From an uncultured Clostridia bacterium (GTDB lineage: Bacteria > Bacillota > Clostridia > Oscillospirales > Acutalibacteraceae), in the NCBI GenBank assembly GCA_947585965.1, contig CANPXK010000010.1, positions 1-52,562 of the forward strand: a stretch of 52,562 bases of DNA. The letters run 5' to 3'. Below are positions 36,174 through 45,106 of this stretch, one piece after another. The notes below the pieces were generated by a model. That model was not told where the DNA came from, did not search any database, and was given only the letters and a program-made list of their open reading frames with translations. A program made the position numbers and the translations under genes. Position 1 is the stretch's first letter. Every line of letters starts with the position of its first letter.

Positions 36174-36265
36174 GGCTATATTCAAACTTAATCGAACCGA
36201 TATCATACATTGCAAAACCGTGGAGTAAGTACTGATACAAAGCCATTTTTTCATATGGTTTTTAC

Positions 36266-36294
36266 TTGACATACAAATTCCGGGCTGTTATAAT
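36266..36294 (+). promoter_or_regulatory. Consensus promoter of the 36324 gene
   Basis: TTGACA (36266-36271) and TATAAT (36289-36294) with a 17-nt spacer, a perfect sigma-A match. Transcription should start near 36301, 23 nt before the ATG. Confidence 0.85.
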
Positions 36295-36323
36295 ATCCTT
36301 ATCAATTTATGAGGAGAATTAAA

Positions 36324-37235
36324 ATGAATAGCTTTGAAAAGGCAAAAGCCTTTGTTTACAGAAATGCACGCCCTCTTGATCTTGCACGTTTTCGTTTCCA
36401 TTTTGAAAACGGAAGTATTGATGATGTGCTTTATGCCTTATCTTTCTACCAAAATGATGACGGCGGTTTTGCATATGCAATTGAACCCGATAATTGGAAT
36501 GTAAATTCAAACCCTATCGGAGCATGGGCGGCAGCAATGATACTTCGTGAAATAGGCTTCACCAATACGGAACATCCCGTTATGAAGGGACTTCTGAACT
36601 ATCTTGACAGCGGAAAGGATTTTTCGGGCGGCAAGTGGTACAATACTGTCGCCGGCAATAACGATTATCCCCATGCGGTATGGTGGGAGTGTGATGATTC
36701 TGAGGGTATTCCATCGGATAACCCTACGGTAAGCCTTGCAGGTTTCGCTTTGCGCTTTGCCGATAAGAACAGCAGTATTTACCAAAAGGCAGGCAGCATT
36801 GCCGAAAAGGCGGTCAGGAGTTTTCTGCAAAATCCGACTGACGAACCTCATACCGTCAGATGTTTTTCTGATTTGCTCGGATATTGTGAGGAAATCGAGG
36901 GATTTAACGTTTTCGATTTAAAAAACTTAAGAGAATCCGTCATAAGCCGAGTAAATAACATTATTTGCAGTGACACGGAAAGGTGGACGACAGATTACGT
37001 TTGCACTCCGTCATTTTTCTTCTTTAAAAACAACCGTATTTTCAAAAGTATAAACAATGACCTTTGTAAACGTGAGGCCGAAATGATATACGACTCTCAG
37101 CTTAACGACGGTTCATATCCTGTTGTATGGAAGTGGCACAATGATTACAGGGAATTTGAAATTTCCGCAAATTGGTGGAAATCGGACATAATAATCAGAA
37201 ATATGCAGCTTTTCAGAGAGTTCGGGATATCGTGA
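36324..37235 (+). CDS. Hypothetical protein, terpene-cyclase-like alpha/alpha toroid
   Basis: A 303-residue cytosolic protein with no signal peptide. Segments such as FYQNDDGGFAYAIEPDNWNVN and the Gly/Trp-rich YDSQLNDGSYPVVWKWHND resemble the QW-type repeats of squalene cyclase/prenyltransferase-like alpha/alpha toroids. The family and substrate are not recognised. The first ATG (36309) lies at the promoter and ribosome site; ATG at 36324 follows GAGGAG by 7 nt and is used. It has its own strong promoter and is divergent from purE. Confidence 0.72.
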   Translation: MNSFEKAKAFVYRNARPLDLARFRFHFENGSIDDVLYALSFYQNDDGGFAYAIEPDNWNVNSNPIGAWAAAMILREIGFTNTEHPVMKGLLNYLDSGKDFSGGKWYNTVAGNNDYPHAVWWECDDSEGIPSDNPTVSLAGFALRFADKNSSIYQKAGSIAEKAVRSFLQNPTDEPHTVRCFSDLLGYCEEIEGFNVFDLKNLRESVISRVNNIICSDTERWTTDYVCTPSFFFFKNNRIFKSINNDLCKREAEMIYDSQLNDGSYPVVWKWHNDYREFEISANWWKSDIIIRNMQLFREFGIS

Positions 37236-37244
37236 CATTTAAAA

Positions 37245-37271
37245 GGAGTCGCCCTGTAATAGAGCGACTCC
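37245..37271. terminator. Hairpin terminator between convergent genes
   Basis: GGAGTCGC (37245-37252) pairs with GCGACTCC (37264-37271). A short T run follows on the minus strand side, and only a weak one on the plus strand. Confidence 0.5.
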
Positions 37272-37357
37272 ATATCTGCTTTATTAAGACATCGGTTTAC
37301 AACCCGACTTTATATAAAATTCAAAGCAAGCGGGAAAGTGGGAATACCCATATCTCA

Positions 37358-38401
37358 CTATGCTCTCGGAGCATTCTTTTCAAGTGCTGCTCTTGCTTTT
37401 TCCCTGAGTGCTTCCCTTGCCTGTTCAGGTGTGACAGGCTGTGGTGCAGACGGCTGTTCCCCACTGATAACACCGGGTGCCTCCGACCGGGCGGATCTAT
37501 CTATATCTCCGTCAACAACGATCTCTTTAAGAGATGCCGCAAGACCTGCCATTGACTGTATCTCCGACGGTACAATAATCTTCGTTGCCCTGCCGTCCGC
37601 AACCTTTGCAAAGGTCTCAAGACTTTTCAGTGCAATTACTCTGTCCGTGGGAGCAGCCTCGTTCAACATTCTCAAGCTGTCCGCATACGCCTTCTGCACT
37701 GCAAGTATAGCCTCAGCTTCACCCTGTGCCTCACGTATCTTAGTTTCCTTTATGGCATCGGCACGAAGTATTGCCGCCTCTTTATGACCTTCCGCAACAA
37801 GAATCTGACTGGTCTTTTCACCTTCAGCATCAAGTATCCTTGCACGACGTTCACGCTCAGCCTTCATCTGCTTTTCCATCGCAACTTGAATTTCATGCGG
37901 CGGAAGTATATTCTTAAGCTCTACACGCTTAACCTTGATACCCCACGGGTCAGTTGCCTCGTCAAGTATCTGACGTATCCTTGAGTTGATATCATCCCTT
38001 GAAGTAAGTGTATGATCAAGCTCAAGCTCACCGATAATATTACGCAAAGTCGTTGCACAAAGCGTTTCAATAGCCATTATCGGACTTTCTACACCATAGG
38101 TATAAAGCTTGGGATCGGTTACCTGATAATACACAACAGTATCTATTTTCATTGACACGTTATCCCTTGTAATAACAGACTGAGGCTCGAAATCAACAAC
38201 CTGTTCCTTCAAAGAGATTTTCTTTGCAATCCTGTCCATTGCCGGTATCTTCATGTGGATACCGTTTCCCCATATTTTATAGAAAGTACCGAAACGCTCA
38301 ATTATATACGCATTCGACTGCGGAACGATACTTATATTCCTTATTATTACCAACAACAAAATAATTCCAATCACAATAAGTGCAATCACAGCGGGATCCA
38401 T
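37358..38401 (-). CDS. SPFH/band 7 (stomatin-like) membrane protein
   Basis: A 347-residue stomatin/paraslipin-type protein with one N-terminal membrane segment (VIALIVIGIILLLVIIRNI), the SPFH domain (YIIERFGTFYKIWGNGIHMK to LEDELDHTLTSR-like LELDHTLTSRDDIN) and an Ala/Glu/Lys-rich helical part. Stomatin-like proteins organise membrane microdomains. It follows the NfeD gene by 41 nt, the classic NfeD-SPFH pairing. Confidence 0.93.
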   Translation of the reverse strand: MDPAVIALIVIGIILLLVIIRNISIVPQSNAYIIERFGTFYKIWGNGIHMKIPAMDRIAKKISLKEQVVDFEPQSVITRDNVSMKIDTVVYYQVTDPKLYTYGVESPIMAIETLCATTLRNIIGELELDHTLTSRDDINSRIRQILDEATDPWGIKVKRVELKNILPPHEIQVAMEKQMKAERERRARILDAEGEKTSQILVAEGHKEAAILRADAIKETKIREAQGEAEAILAVQKAYADSLRMLNEAAPTDRVIALKSLETFAKVADGRATKIIVPSEIQSMAGLAASLKEIVVDGDIDRSARSEAPGVISGEQPSAPQPVTPEQAREALREKARAALEKNAPRA

Positions 38402-38442
38402 AATAAATTACCTCCTCAGATTCAGAACATCCAAATCACAAA

Positions 38443-38871
38443 TCAAACTGGTGATACTATCAGCTTTACTCCCTCTATTCGCTCGACACGAACAAATGAG
38501 CCTATCTCGGGCACATTTTTATCCGTTGTTACGGCAGACCAGTCCGCACCCTCAACGCTTACTCTGAATAAGCCCGTTGATTCATCAACTATCTTCGTAA
38601 CCTTGCCCGTTCTGCCGATATTCATATCGGCATTAAGCTTTGTTTCGGGGAGATTTTTCGTAAGCTTGCGTATAAGTGGTCTTGTAATGATGAGTGCGGC
38701 AAAGGTAACGGCAAAAAACAATATTATCTGTGTCGTACTGTCTGCCCCGCATACCTCACATACAAGCGAAGCCACACCGCCGAATGCAGCCCATATTGAA
38801 ACGAGCTGAAGCTGTGTTGCCGCTTCAATTATGCAAGCTGCCACAATTACAGTTATCCAGACTCCAAGCAT
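38443..38871 (-). CDS. NfeD family membrane protein
   Basis: A 142-residue protein with three N-terminal membrane segments and a C-terminal OB-like beta domain (NIGRTGKVTKIVDESTGLFRVSVEGADWSAV). Short NfeD proteins partner with SPFH proteins; the downstream gene is exactly that. ACGGAGGTG lies before the ATG. Confidence 0.9.
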   Translation of the reverse strand: MLGVWITVIVAACIIEAATQLQLVSIWAAFGGVASLVCEVCGADSTTQIILFFAVTFAALIITRPLIRKLTKNLPETKLNADMNIGRTGKVTKIVDESTGLFRVSVEGADWSAVTTDKNVPEIGSFVRVERIEGVKLIVSPV

Positions 38872-38894
38872 ATCTTAGCACCTCCGTTAGTAGG

Positions 38895-38906
38895 ACGATA
38901 TATCGT
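38895..38906. promoter_or_regulatory. Palindrome ACGATATATCGT, operator candidate
   Basis: A perfect 12-bp palindrome sits just downstream of the nfeD -10 box and 24 nt before the start codon. It resembles sites bound by dimeric repressors; no regulator gene adjoins it. Confidence 0.45.
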
Positions 38907-38915
38907 ACTGACAAT

Positions 38916-38944
38916 ATACTATCATATCTTTCGACAAAAATCAA
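38916..38944 (-). promoter_or_regulatory. Promoter of the nfeD-SPFH operon
   Basis: On the minus strand TTGATT (38944-38939), 17-nt spacer, TAGTAT (38921-38916), about 45 nt upstream of the ATG. Confidence 0.5.
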
Positions 38945-39010
38945 TAAATTTCGATATGCGCTTCATCGAATTTACAAATTGATAATAATTACGAAATGAA
39001 TTATACAAAA

Positions 39011-40969
39011 TCAGTTTCTGTGTCCGTTTTTCCGTCCGTTTTTCTTACGGAGAGCTTCTGCTTTTTGTATGCTGTCATATTTTTCAAATGAAATTCCGTA
39101 CTTTTTTTCGGCAGCAGTCTTCTTTGTCTGACGTGCCGTATTTGTTCCCTGTTTTTTTCTTTGGATATCCTTGGTATTTTTCGGTCTTATCAGACATTTT
39201 TTATCAAAGCCTATGAGATCGGTTCTGTGAGCCATAGTAAGTGCCTCATGGACAAGCTCATAGTTTTTAGGGTTCTTATACTGTATAAGTGCTCTCTGCA
39301 TAGCCTTTCCGTGCGGATTTTTTTCAACATATACAGGCTGCATTGTGCGCGGGTCAACACCGGTATAATACATACAGGTGGAAATTGTAGAGGGCGTCGG
39401 GTAAAAATCCTGCACCTGCTCGGGATTTAAATTATTATCCCTGAGATATTCGGCAAGCTCTACTGCTTCCTTCAGTGTCGAGCCGGGATGCGAGGACATA
39501 AGATAAGGAACAAGATACTGCGGCTTCCCGAGCTTTCTGTTTATTGCAGCATATTTTTTGCAGAATGCTCTGTACACGCTGTTTTCAGGCTTTCCGAGGG
39601 TTCTTAATACGGTATCTGAAATATGCTCGGGGGCAACCTTTAACTGTCCGCTGATATGATACTCACACATTTCTCTTAAAAATGTTTCATCAGGGTCAGC
39701 CATTATATAATCAAAGCGTATTCCCGAACGAATAAATACCTTTTTTACCCCCGGCAGCGCTCTTAGCTTTCGCAAAAGCTCAAGATAATCGGAATGATCC
39801 ACCTGTAAATTAGGGCACAGCTTCGGGAAAAGGCATTGACGGTCTGGACATACACCTTTGGTAAGCTGCTTTTTGCAGGCAGGCTTTCTGAAATTTGCCG
39901 TTGGTCCTCCGACATCATGGATATAACCCTTGAAATCAGGGTCATTTATTATTATTTCCGCTTCCTTTATTATAGATTCATGGCTTCTTGCCTGAATTAT
40001 TCTTCCCTGATGAAATGTCAGCGCACAGAAATTGCAGCCGCCGTAGCATCCCCTGTTGCTTATAAGGCTGAATTTAACTTCCTTTATGGCATCGACGCCG
40101 CCGAGTGATTCATACGAGGGGTGATAATTACGCATATACGGCAGAGAATATACCCTGTCCATTTCCTCCTCAGTAAGCGGATATGACATCGGATTCTGTA
40201 CGACATAGAGGTTATTATTATACGGTTCGACAAGGCATTTTCCCGAAAATGCATCAGTATTTCTGTATTGTATTCCAAAGCTTTTGGCATAATTCAGCTT
40301 ATCAGCGCAAAGCTCATCATAGCCCGGCAGTGTTATATAATCATACAGATTATCAAGTCTCTTTGTTTTAAAAACAGTACCTCTTACAAATGTGATCTCA
40401 TCAACAGGTATACCGCTGTTAAGGGAATCGGCTATTTCAACTATTGATTTTTCTCCCATTCCGTAGGAAAGTAAATCCGCCTGTGAATCAAGCAAAACGG
40501 AACGCTTCAAACAGTCGTCCCAGTAATCATAATGTGCAAGCCTCCTCAGACTTGCCTCTATCCCCCCTATTATTATCGGCTTATTCTTATAGGTTCTGCG
40601 GATAAGGTTGCCGTAAACAACGGTTGCGTGGTCGGGTCTTTTTCCCATAACTCCGCCGGGGGTAAAATAATCCCTTGAACGGCGTTTTTTCGATACGGAA
40701 TAATGATTTACCATTGAATCCATATTTCCCGCACTTACAAGAAATCCGAGTCTCGGCTCACCGAATATATTTATGCTGTTTTCGTCCTTCCAGTCAGGCT
40801 GGGCTATTATTCCTACTCTGTAGCCCTCGCTTTCAAGGATACGGCTTATTATTGCAGGCCCGAAGGACGGGTGATCCACATACGCATCTCCTATCACATA
40901 TGCAAAATCAACCTGATCCCACCCGCGTTTTTCCATATCCTCACGACTTACGGGTAAATAATCCTTCAT
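39011..40969 (-). CDS. YgiQ family radical SAM protein
   Basis: A 652-residue member of the YgiQ/UPF0313 radical SAM family. The SAM cluster is in NRGCYGGCNFCALTFHQGR; a preceding cobalamin-binding-like domain is suggested by DPxY-type AYVIGDAYVDHPSF at the N-terminus. The conserved C-terminal part includes LKVAPEHISD and QVQDFYPTPSTISTCMYYTG. The function of this family is still unknown; it may modify a nucleic acid or cofactor. It is downstream of the Spx-like gene by 15 nt. Confidence 0.93.
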   Translation of the reverse strand: MKDYLPVSREDMEKRGWDQVDFAYVIGDAYVDHPSFGPAIISRILESEGYRVGIIAQPDWKDENSINIFGEPRLGFLVSAGNMDSMVNHYSVSKKRRSRDYFTPGGVMGKRPDHATVVYGNLIRRTYKNKPIIIGGIEASLRRLAHYDYWDDCLKRSVLLDSQADLLSYGMGEKSIVEIADSLNSGIPVDEITFVRGTVFKTKRLDNLYDYITLPGYDELCADKLNYAKSFGIQYRNTDAFSGKCLVEPYNNNLYVVQNPMSYPLTEEEMDRVYSLPYMRNYHPSYESLGGVDAIKEVKFSLISNRGCYGGCNFCALTFHQGRIIQARSHESIIKEAEIIINDPDFKGYIHDVGGPTANFRKPACKKQLTKGVCPDRQCLFPKLCPNLQVDHSDYLELLRKLRALPGVKKVFIRSGIRFDYIMADPDETFLREMCEYHISGQLKVAPEHISDTVLRTLGKPENSVYRAFCKKYAAINRKLGKPQYLVPYLMSSHPGSTLKEAVELAEYLRDNNLNPEQVQDFYPTPSTISTCMYYTGVDPRTMQPVYVEKNPHGKAMQRALIQYKNPKNYELVHEALTMAHRTDLIGFDKKCLIRPKNTKDIQRKKQGTNTARQTKKTAAEKKYGISFEKYDSIQKAEALRKKNGRKNGHRN

Positions 40970-40984
40970 ATCCGTTCTCCATTA

Positions 40985-41341
40985 TTATTTATTCAGAAGC
41001 TTATCTTCCCATTCATTTTCTTTAAAGCCGACAAGAATAACTTTTTCGTCTATAATAAGAGGTCTTTTTACAAGCATTCCGTCTGTCGAAAGAAGCTTAA
41101 GCATTTCCTCATCCGTCATTGTCGGCAGCTTATCTTTAAGCTGCATTTCACGGTACAATATCCCGCTTGTATTGAACAACTTTCTTATCGGTATTCCGCT
41201 GTTTTCCATCCATGACGATAATTCCTCAAAGCTTGGGTTCTGCTCCTTTATATGGCGGTCATCATATTTAACATTATGCTCATCAAGCCATTTTTTTGCC
41301 TTTTTGCAGGTTGTGCATTTAGGATATTCCAAAAATATCAT
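40985..41341 (-). CDS. ArsC/Spx family thioredoxin-fold protein
   Basis: A 118-residue thioredoxin-like protein with CTTC near its N-terminus (YPKCTTCKKAKKWL) and the ArsC/Spx motif DGMLVKRPLI. It belongs to the YffB/arsenate-reductase-like group; with only the CxxC visible it could be an Spx-like regulator or a glutaredoxin-type reductase. ATG at 41341 is preferred because GGAGG lies 8 nt upstream. No ars genes are adjacent. Confidence 0.87.
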   Translation of the reverse strand: MIFLEYPKCTTCKKAKKWLDEHNVKYDDRHIKEQNPSFEELSSWMENSGIPIRKLFNTSGILYREMQLKDKLPTMTDEEMLKLLSTDGMLVKRPLIIDEKVILVGFKENEWEDKLLNK

Positions 41342-41452
41342 AGTCGATTCCTCCGTTTTACTTATTATGAAATAATCCGGCATTATTCTTTTATTTTGCC
41401 CAAAAATATTCTATCATTTAATGCGGTTTCTTTCAAGGGGGTAAGCAATAAT

Positions 41453-41512
41453 ATGATCCCAAATACCATGTGTTCTGTAGGTGCAGCTAAAGCACAGGGC
41501 AATAATAATTGA
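41453..41512 (+). CDS. Possible 19-residue small ORF
   Basis: ATG (41453) follows an AAGGGGG site by 11 nt and encodes a 19-residue peptide ending GNNN. It lies in the gap between the Spx-like gene (minus) and the cobalamin operon terminator. Such a short frame can arise by chance and no homology is recognised. Confidence 0.15.
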   Translation: MIPNTMCSVGAAKAQGNNN

Positions 41513-41525
41513 CTTGAAACAGAAA

Positions 41526-41566
41526 AGGTATCAGGGAAAATTCTATAAAAAATCTCCCTGATACCT
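41526..41566 (-). terminator. Intrinsic terminator of the cobalamin operon
   Basis: AGGTATCAGGGA (41526-41537) pairs perfectly with TCCCTGATACCT (41555-41566). On the minus strand it is followed by TTTTCTGTTT, 4 nt after the end of the ECF fusion gene. Confidence 0.85.
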
Positions 41567-41569
41567 GTA

Positions 41570-44242
41570 TTATTTTAAGGATTGACAGCTCCGGTGTACT
41601 ATCAGTCCGTATTTCAGCTTAACCCTTTCAAGCTTTTTGAGAAAAGGCTTTGCCGTTATGTATAAAAATAATGATACGGAAATTGCGTGTACTATATCAA
41701 ATGGTAAACCGCTGAGATAAAATGCCGCTAAGTTTTCCGCTGTCGGCTCCATATGTGCCATAAGCATTGACGCGGGATTCATTATGCCGCCGTATATAAG
41801 AATTGCCGCAAGAAATCCGTATACCGAAAGTGAAAGTCTGTTTCTTGGTATAATTTTCCTGCCGAATAAAATACCTGCAAGAAAGCCTGCCGCACCCATT
41901 GAAAACATCTGCCACGGAGTCCAGGGGCCCTGTCCGAAAATTATATCGGAAATAAATACGGATACTGCACCAACAAGAAATCCCGATTCGGCTCCGAGTG
42001 CCGTTCCTGTTATTATAACTATTGCCATCATCGGCTTGAATTGCGGAAGCATATAGAATACGGTTCTTGACAACACAGCCAAGGCGCACATAACGGCTAT
42101 AAGTACCTGTTCTCTTGTTTTTATATGCCTGTTTTCAAAAACACCGAAAAACATGGCAATACATTCAAGTATTATCAAAAGCGAAATGAAAAGATATTTT
42201 GAATCGTTGAAAAAATACATACCTATGAAAATAGTAAGCGGTACGGCTGTAAGCATTATGATCAACGGCAGGATAATTCCCCTGTTCTTATGACGTATTC
42301 GCTGAATTTCTATACTTTCCTCTTTTTTGTTGATAATCACTGCAAATAATATTATGCAAAGCGCGGATATCAGCATTGCAGCATAGCATACAACCGAATT
42401 ATCGGCGGCTATGCTCCACTTAAAAGGATTTAATACGGCAAATACGGAAATAATGAATAATATTACCGTACAAAGCTGCGAAACAGCAAGCGGTGATATT
42501 TTCTTATGTGTTTCAGTGGTATTATCAGGGTTATTATGCATATGATAAAGACTGCTTATATTATCCTTATTGATTTTTCCCTTTCCCCTATCCTGAGGCA
42601 ATCCGAGAGCATATAATATATCCGCCTTTGTCACCGCATTATCTATTATATCCCTTGACATTTTCCTTGCGGCTGTGGTATAAAATGTATTTTCGGAGAA
42701 AAATATATGCGGCTCATCTGTGCCTGTAAGCTCTCCGTCAAAAAATAATGCACATCTGTCGGAATATTCCGCACTGAACTCCGGGTCATGGCTCACGATT
42801 ATTATACATACACCTGTTTGTGCCAATTCCCTTAAAATTTCCCCCACCTCGTTCCCGGATTTTATATCAAGTCCCTTTAAAGGCTCATCAAGCAGAAGTA
42901 TATCGGGGCGTGTCAGCAGAAGCTTTGCAATCGCCGCCCTTTGACACTCTCCGCCCGAAAGGTCATAGGGGTGGCGGTGCATCAGATTCTTAAGTCCGCA
43001 CAGACTTATTATCTCTTCAACAAAGCCCGTATTATTTTGGGGATTATCCAAAATTTCATACAAATCCTCCTCAACTGTATCCCTTACAAAAAGTGTCTGC
43101 GGATTCTGGGGAAGGAGTGCCATTTTCGGAATATCCTTATTTTTCTTTTTTCTGTCGGTTCCGTTAAGCAATATTTTTCCCTCATACGGTCGCACCACAC
43201 CTGCCATAGTGGAAAGCAGTGTTGTTTTTCCTGCTCCGTTTCCGCCGAGTATCGAAAAAATCTCCCCCCTGTACGCCTTAAGTGAAAGACCTTTGAGTAT
43301 ATCGGGAAGCCCTTTTTCATATCTGTACCATACATTCTTAAGTTCAATTATCGGTACTTCCTTTTTATCCCTTTCGTATTTTTTATGTATTATCTCGTCA
43401 GTGTCCATATGCTCCGTATATTCTCTCAGCCATACCCTGCCCTCACCTATAGTAAGGGGGGGATTTCCGCATTTTCTTTCGGCTATGGAATATATCTGCG
43501 TACTTATCGGAAGAGCGGAAAACATTTCGTTTTTGCAGCGATACAAAACATCTGCGGTTTTTCCGGGTTTTGTATCGGATATAACTTTACCCTCGGACAT
43601 TACTATAATTCTGTTGCTTATTCCATATACCCTTTCGAGATTATGCTCACTCATTATCACGGTAGTACCGAATTCTTCGTTTATTTTTCTCAGAAGCTTC
43701 ATAAATCTGTCAGCACCTATAGGATCAAGCTGTGAAACAGGTTCGTCAAGTACCAGCACGGACGGATTCATTGTCATGACAGATGCAAGGTTAAGTATCT
43801 GCTTTTGTCCTCCCGAAAGCTCGCTTATTTTTTCATTGTACCAATCATTTATTCCGAAAAATACAGCTGTTTCCGCCGTTCTTCTGTGTATTTCGGCATT
43901 GTCAAGTCCCATGCTTTCAAGACCGAAAGCAAGCTCGCTCCATACACTGTCCGTTATTCCCTGATTATCAGGCGACTGCATAACAAAACCTATTTCTCCT
44001 GCCTGTATAAGCTCGTCCGTCTGCTCGAGCGGCTTTCCCTTATATTTTACATTTCCCTCTTTTTTTCCGTATGGTGCAATTGCTGTTTTAAGACAGCGTA
44101 AAAGTGTACTTTTTCCGCTGCCCGAAAGACCGCATACCGTAATAAATTCACCTTCGGAAACGGTAAAGGAAATATTTTGCAGTGCATTTTCTTTTTCGTT
44201 GGGATATGCAAAGCTTAAATTTTCGACTGAATATATTTCCAT
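41570..44242 (-). CDS. ECF transporter A1-A2-S fusion (two ATPases plus substrate-binding membrane component)
   Basis: An 890-residue polypeptide. Residues 1 to 275 are ATPase 1 (Walker A GLSGSGKST at 38, signature SELSGGQKQ at 140, Walker B VLVLDEPVSQLDP); 296 to 510 are ATPase 2 (Walker A GGNGAGKTT at 333, LSGGECQ at 428, LLLDEPLKGLD). Residues 588 to 705 have about four membrane segments, and 708 to 880 are an S-component-like domain with EQVLIAVMCALAVLSR and a WTPWQMFSMG loop. ECF importers normally use separate A, A' and S proteins. The S domain fits the cobalamin (CbrT-like) ECF group, and the operon has a cobalamin riboswitch. It overlaps the T component gene by 28 nt. Confidence 0.93.
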   Translation of the reverse strand: MEIYSVENLSFAYPNEKENALQNISFTVSEGEFITVCGLSGSGKSTLLRCLKTAIAPYGKKEGNVKYKGKPLEQTDELIQAGEIGFVMQSPDNQGITDSVWSELAFGLESMGLDNAEIHRRTAETAVFFGINDWYNEKISELSGGQKQILNLASVMTMNPSVLVLDEPVSQLDPIGADRFMKLLRKINEEFGTTVIMSEHNLERVYGISNRIIVMSEGKVISDTKPGKTADVLYRCKNEMFSALPISTQIYSIAERKCGNPPLTIGEGRVWLREYTEHMDTDEIIHKKYERDKKEVPIIELKNVWYRYEKGLPDILKGLSLKAYRGEIFSILGGNGAGKTTLLSTMAGVVRPYEGKILLNGTDRKKKNKDIPKMALLPQNPQTLFVRDTVEEDLYEILDNPQNNTGFVEEIISLCGLKNLMHRHPYDLSGGECQRAAIAKLLLTRPDILLLDEPLKGLDIKSGNEVGEILRELAQTGVCIIIVSHDPEFSAEYSDRCALFFDGELTGTDEPHIFFSENTFYTTAARKMSRDIIDNAVTKADILYALGLPQDRGKGKINKDNISSLYHMHNNPDNTTETHKKISPLAVSQLCTVILFIISVFAVLNPFKWSIAADNSVVCYAAMLISALCIILFAVIINKKEESIEIQRIRHKNRGIILPLIIMLTAVPLTIFIGMYFFNDSKYLFISLLIILECIAMFFGVFENRHIKTREQVLIAVMCALAVLSRTVFYMLPQFKPMMAIVIITGTALGAESGFLVGAVSVFISDIIFGQGPWTPWQMFSMGAAGFLAGILFGRKIIPRNRLSLSVYGFLAAILIYGGIMNPASMLMAHMEPTAENLAAFYLSGLPFDIVHAISVSLFLYITAKPFLKKLERVKLKYGLIVHRSCQSLK

Positions 44243-45105
44243 TTTCTGTCCTCCGATATATCAATAATAAGCGGCAGCAGGCATGACAAAGCAAATACGG
44301 CATATACCGCAATATTTGCTGTACTTACTCCGGATATTTCAAAATAAGGATAATATGAATAATCAAGTATTTTTGTCACAAAAGCAATTATGACGCATAT
44401 ATCCGAAAAAAGAGTTATTGCAAGCATTACAATATCCTTTGAGGTCATGCGAAAAAGAGTAAAGCAGGTGCGTTTTTTCAGACCGTAACCACGGCTTTTC
44501 ATTGAGTCGGCAGTATCCACCGAATTTTCAAGCGACCACTGTATCATAGCTGAAAAAATTCTTATTCCGTTTTTTATTCTTGTTATGGGTTTGCCGTTTT
44601 TCATATCCCTGCCGACAGAATATTGTGCGGCACGTACCGATTTTAACTGATTCTTAAATTTTGAAATAAAGTTAAGCGTCATTGAAATAAGCAGCGCAAG
44701 CTTTGGGGAAAACCGTCCGAAAAGATATATTATTCTGTCGGAGGTAAGTATTTTATTTAGCGAATAAAACCAACTGAGGATACCCGACATAAGCAGTGCC
44801 GCCGCAAAGCCGAAAATGACTGATTCAAGCGTGAGGGCGTTTCCGTCGGGCAGATATGTAATTATCGTTATTCCTCCGTGACTTACAAGTGAATTTATAA
44901 TTATTATCGTCAATGATATAAAAAACATCATTACGAGGTTTTTCAGAAATGCCCTTACTCCTCCCGAATATAAAATATATGCACTGCCTGCCGCAAGTGA
45001 GATTGCAAGAAAAACAGGGTGCATTATCAGCATTGTTACAAGCAGAACGGATAAAAAGAAAATAAACTGTGTCAGGGGGTGATATTTCATAAATCCGATA
45101 TTCAT
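44215..45105 (-). CDS. ECF transporter transmembrane component T
   Basis: A 296-residue EcfT-like protein with about five or six membrane segments and the coupling region KSVRAAQYSVGR and DSMKSRGYG (the Ala-Arg-Gly-like motif that contacts the ATPases). ATG at 45105 is used because GGGGGGAA lies 7 nt upstream and the upstream gene ends at 45107. It sits between the DUF4430 gene and the A1-A2-S fusion, so the transporter is complete in two polypeptides. Confidence 0.92.
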   Translation of the reverse strand: MNIGFMKYHPLTQFIFFLSVLLVTMLIMHPVFLAISLAAGSAYILYSGGVRAFLKNLVMMFFISLTIIIINSLVSHGGITIITYLPDGNALTLESVIFGFAAALLMSGILSWFYSLNKILTSDRIIYLFGRFSPKLALLISMTLNFISKFKNQLKSVRAAQYSVGRDMKNGKPITRIKNGIRIFSAMIQWSLENSVDTADSMKSRGYGLKKRTCFTLFRMTSKDIVMLAITLFSDICVIIAFVTKILDYSYYPYFEISGVSTANIAVYAVFALSCLLPLIIDISEDRKWKYIQSKI

Positions 45106-45106
45106 T

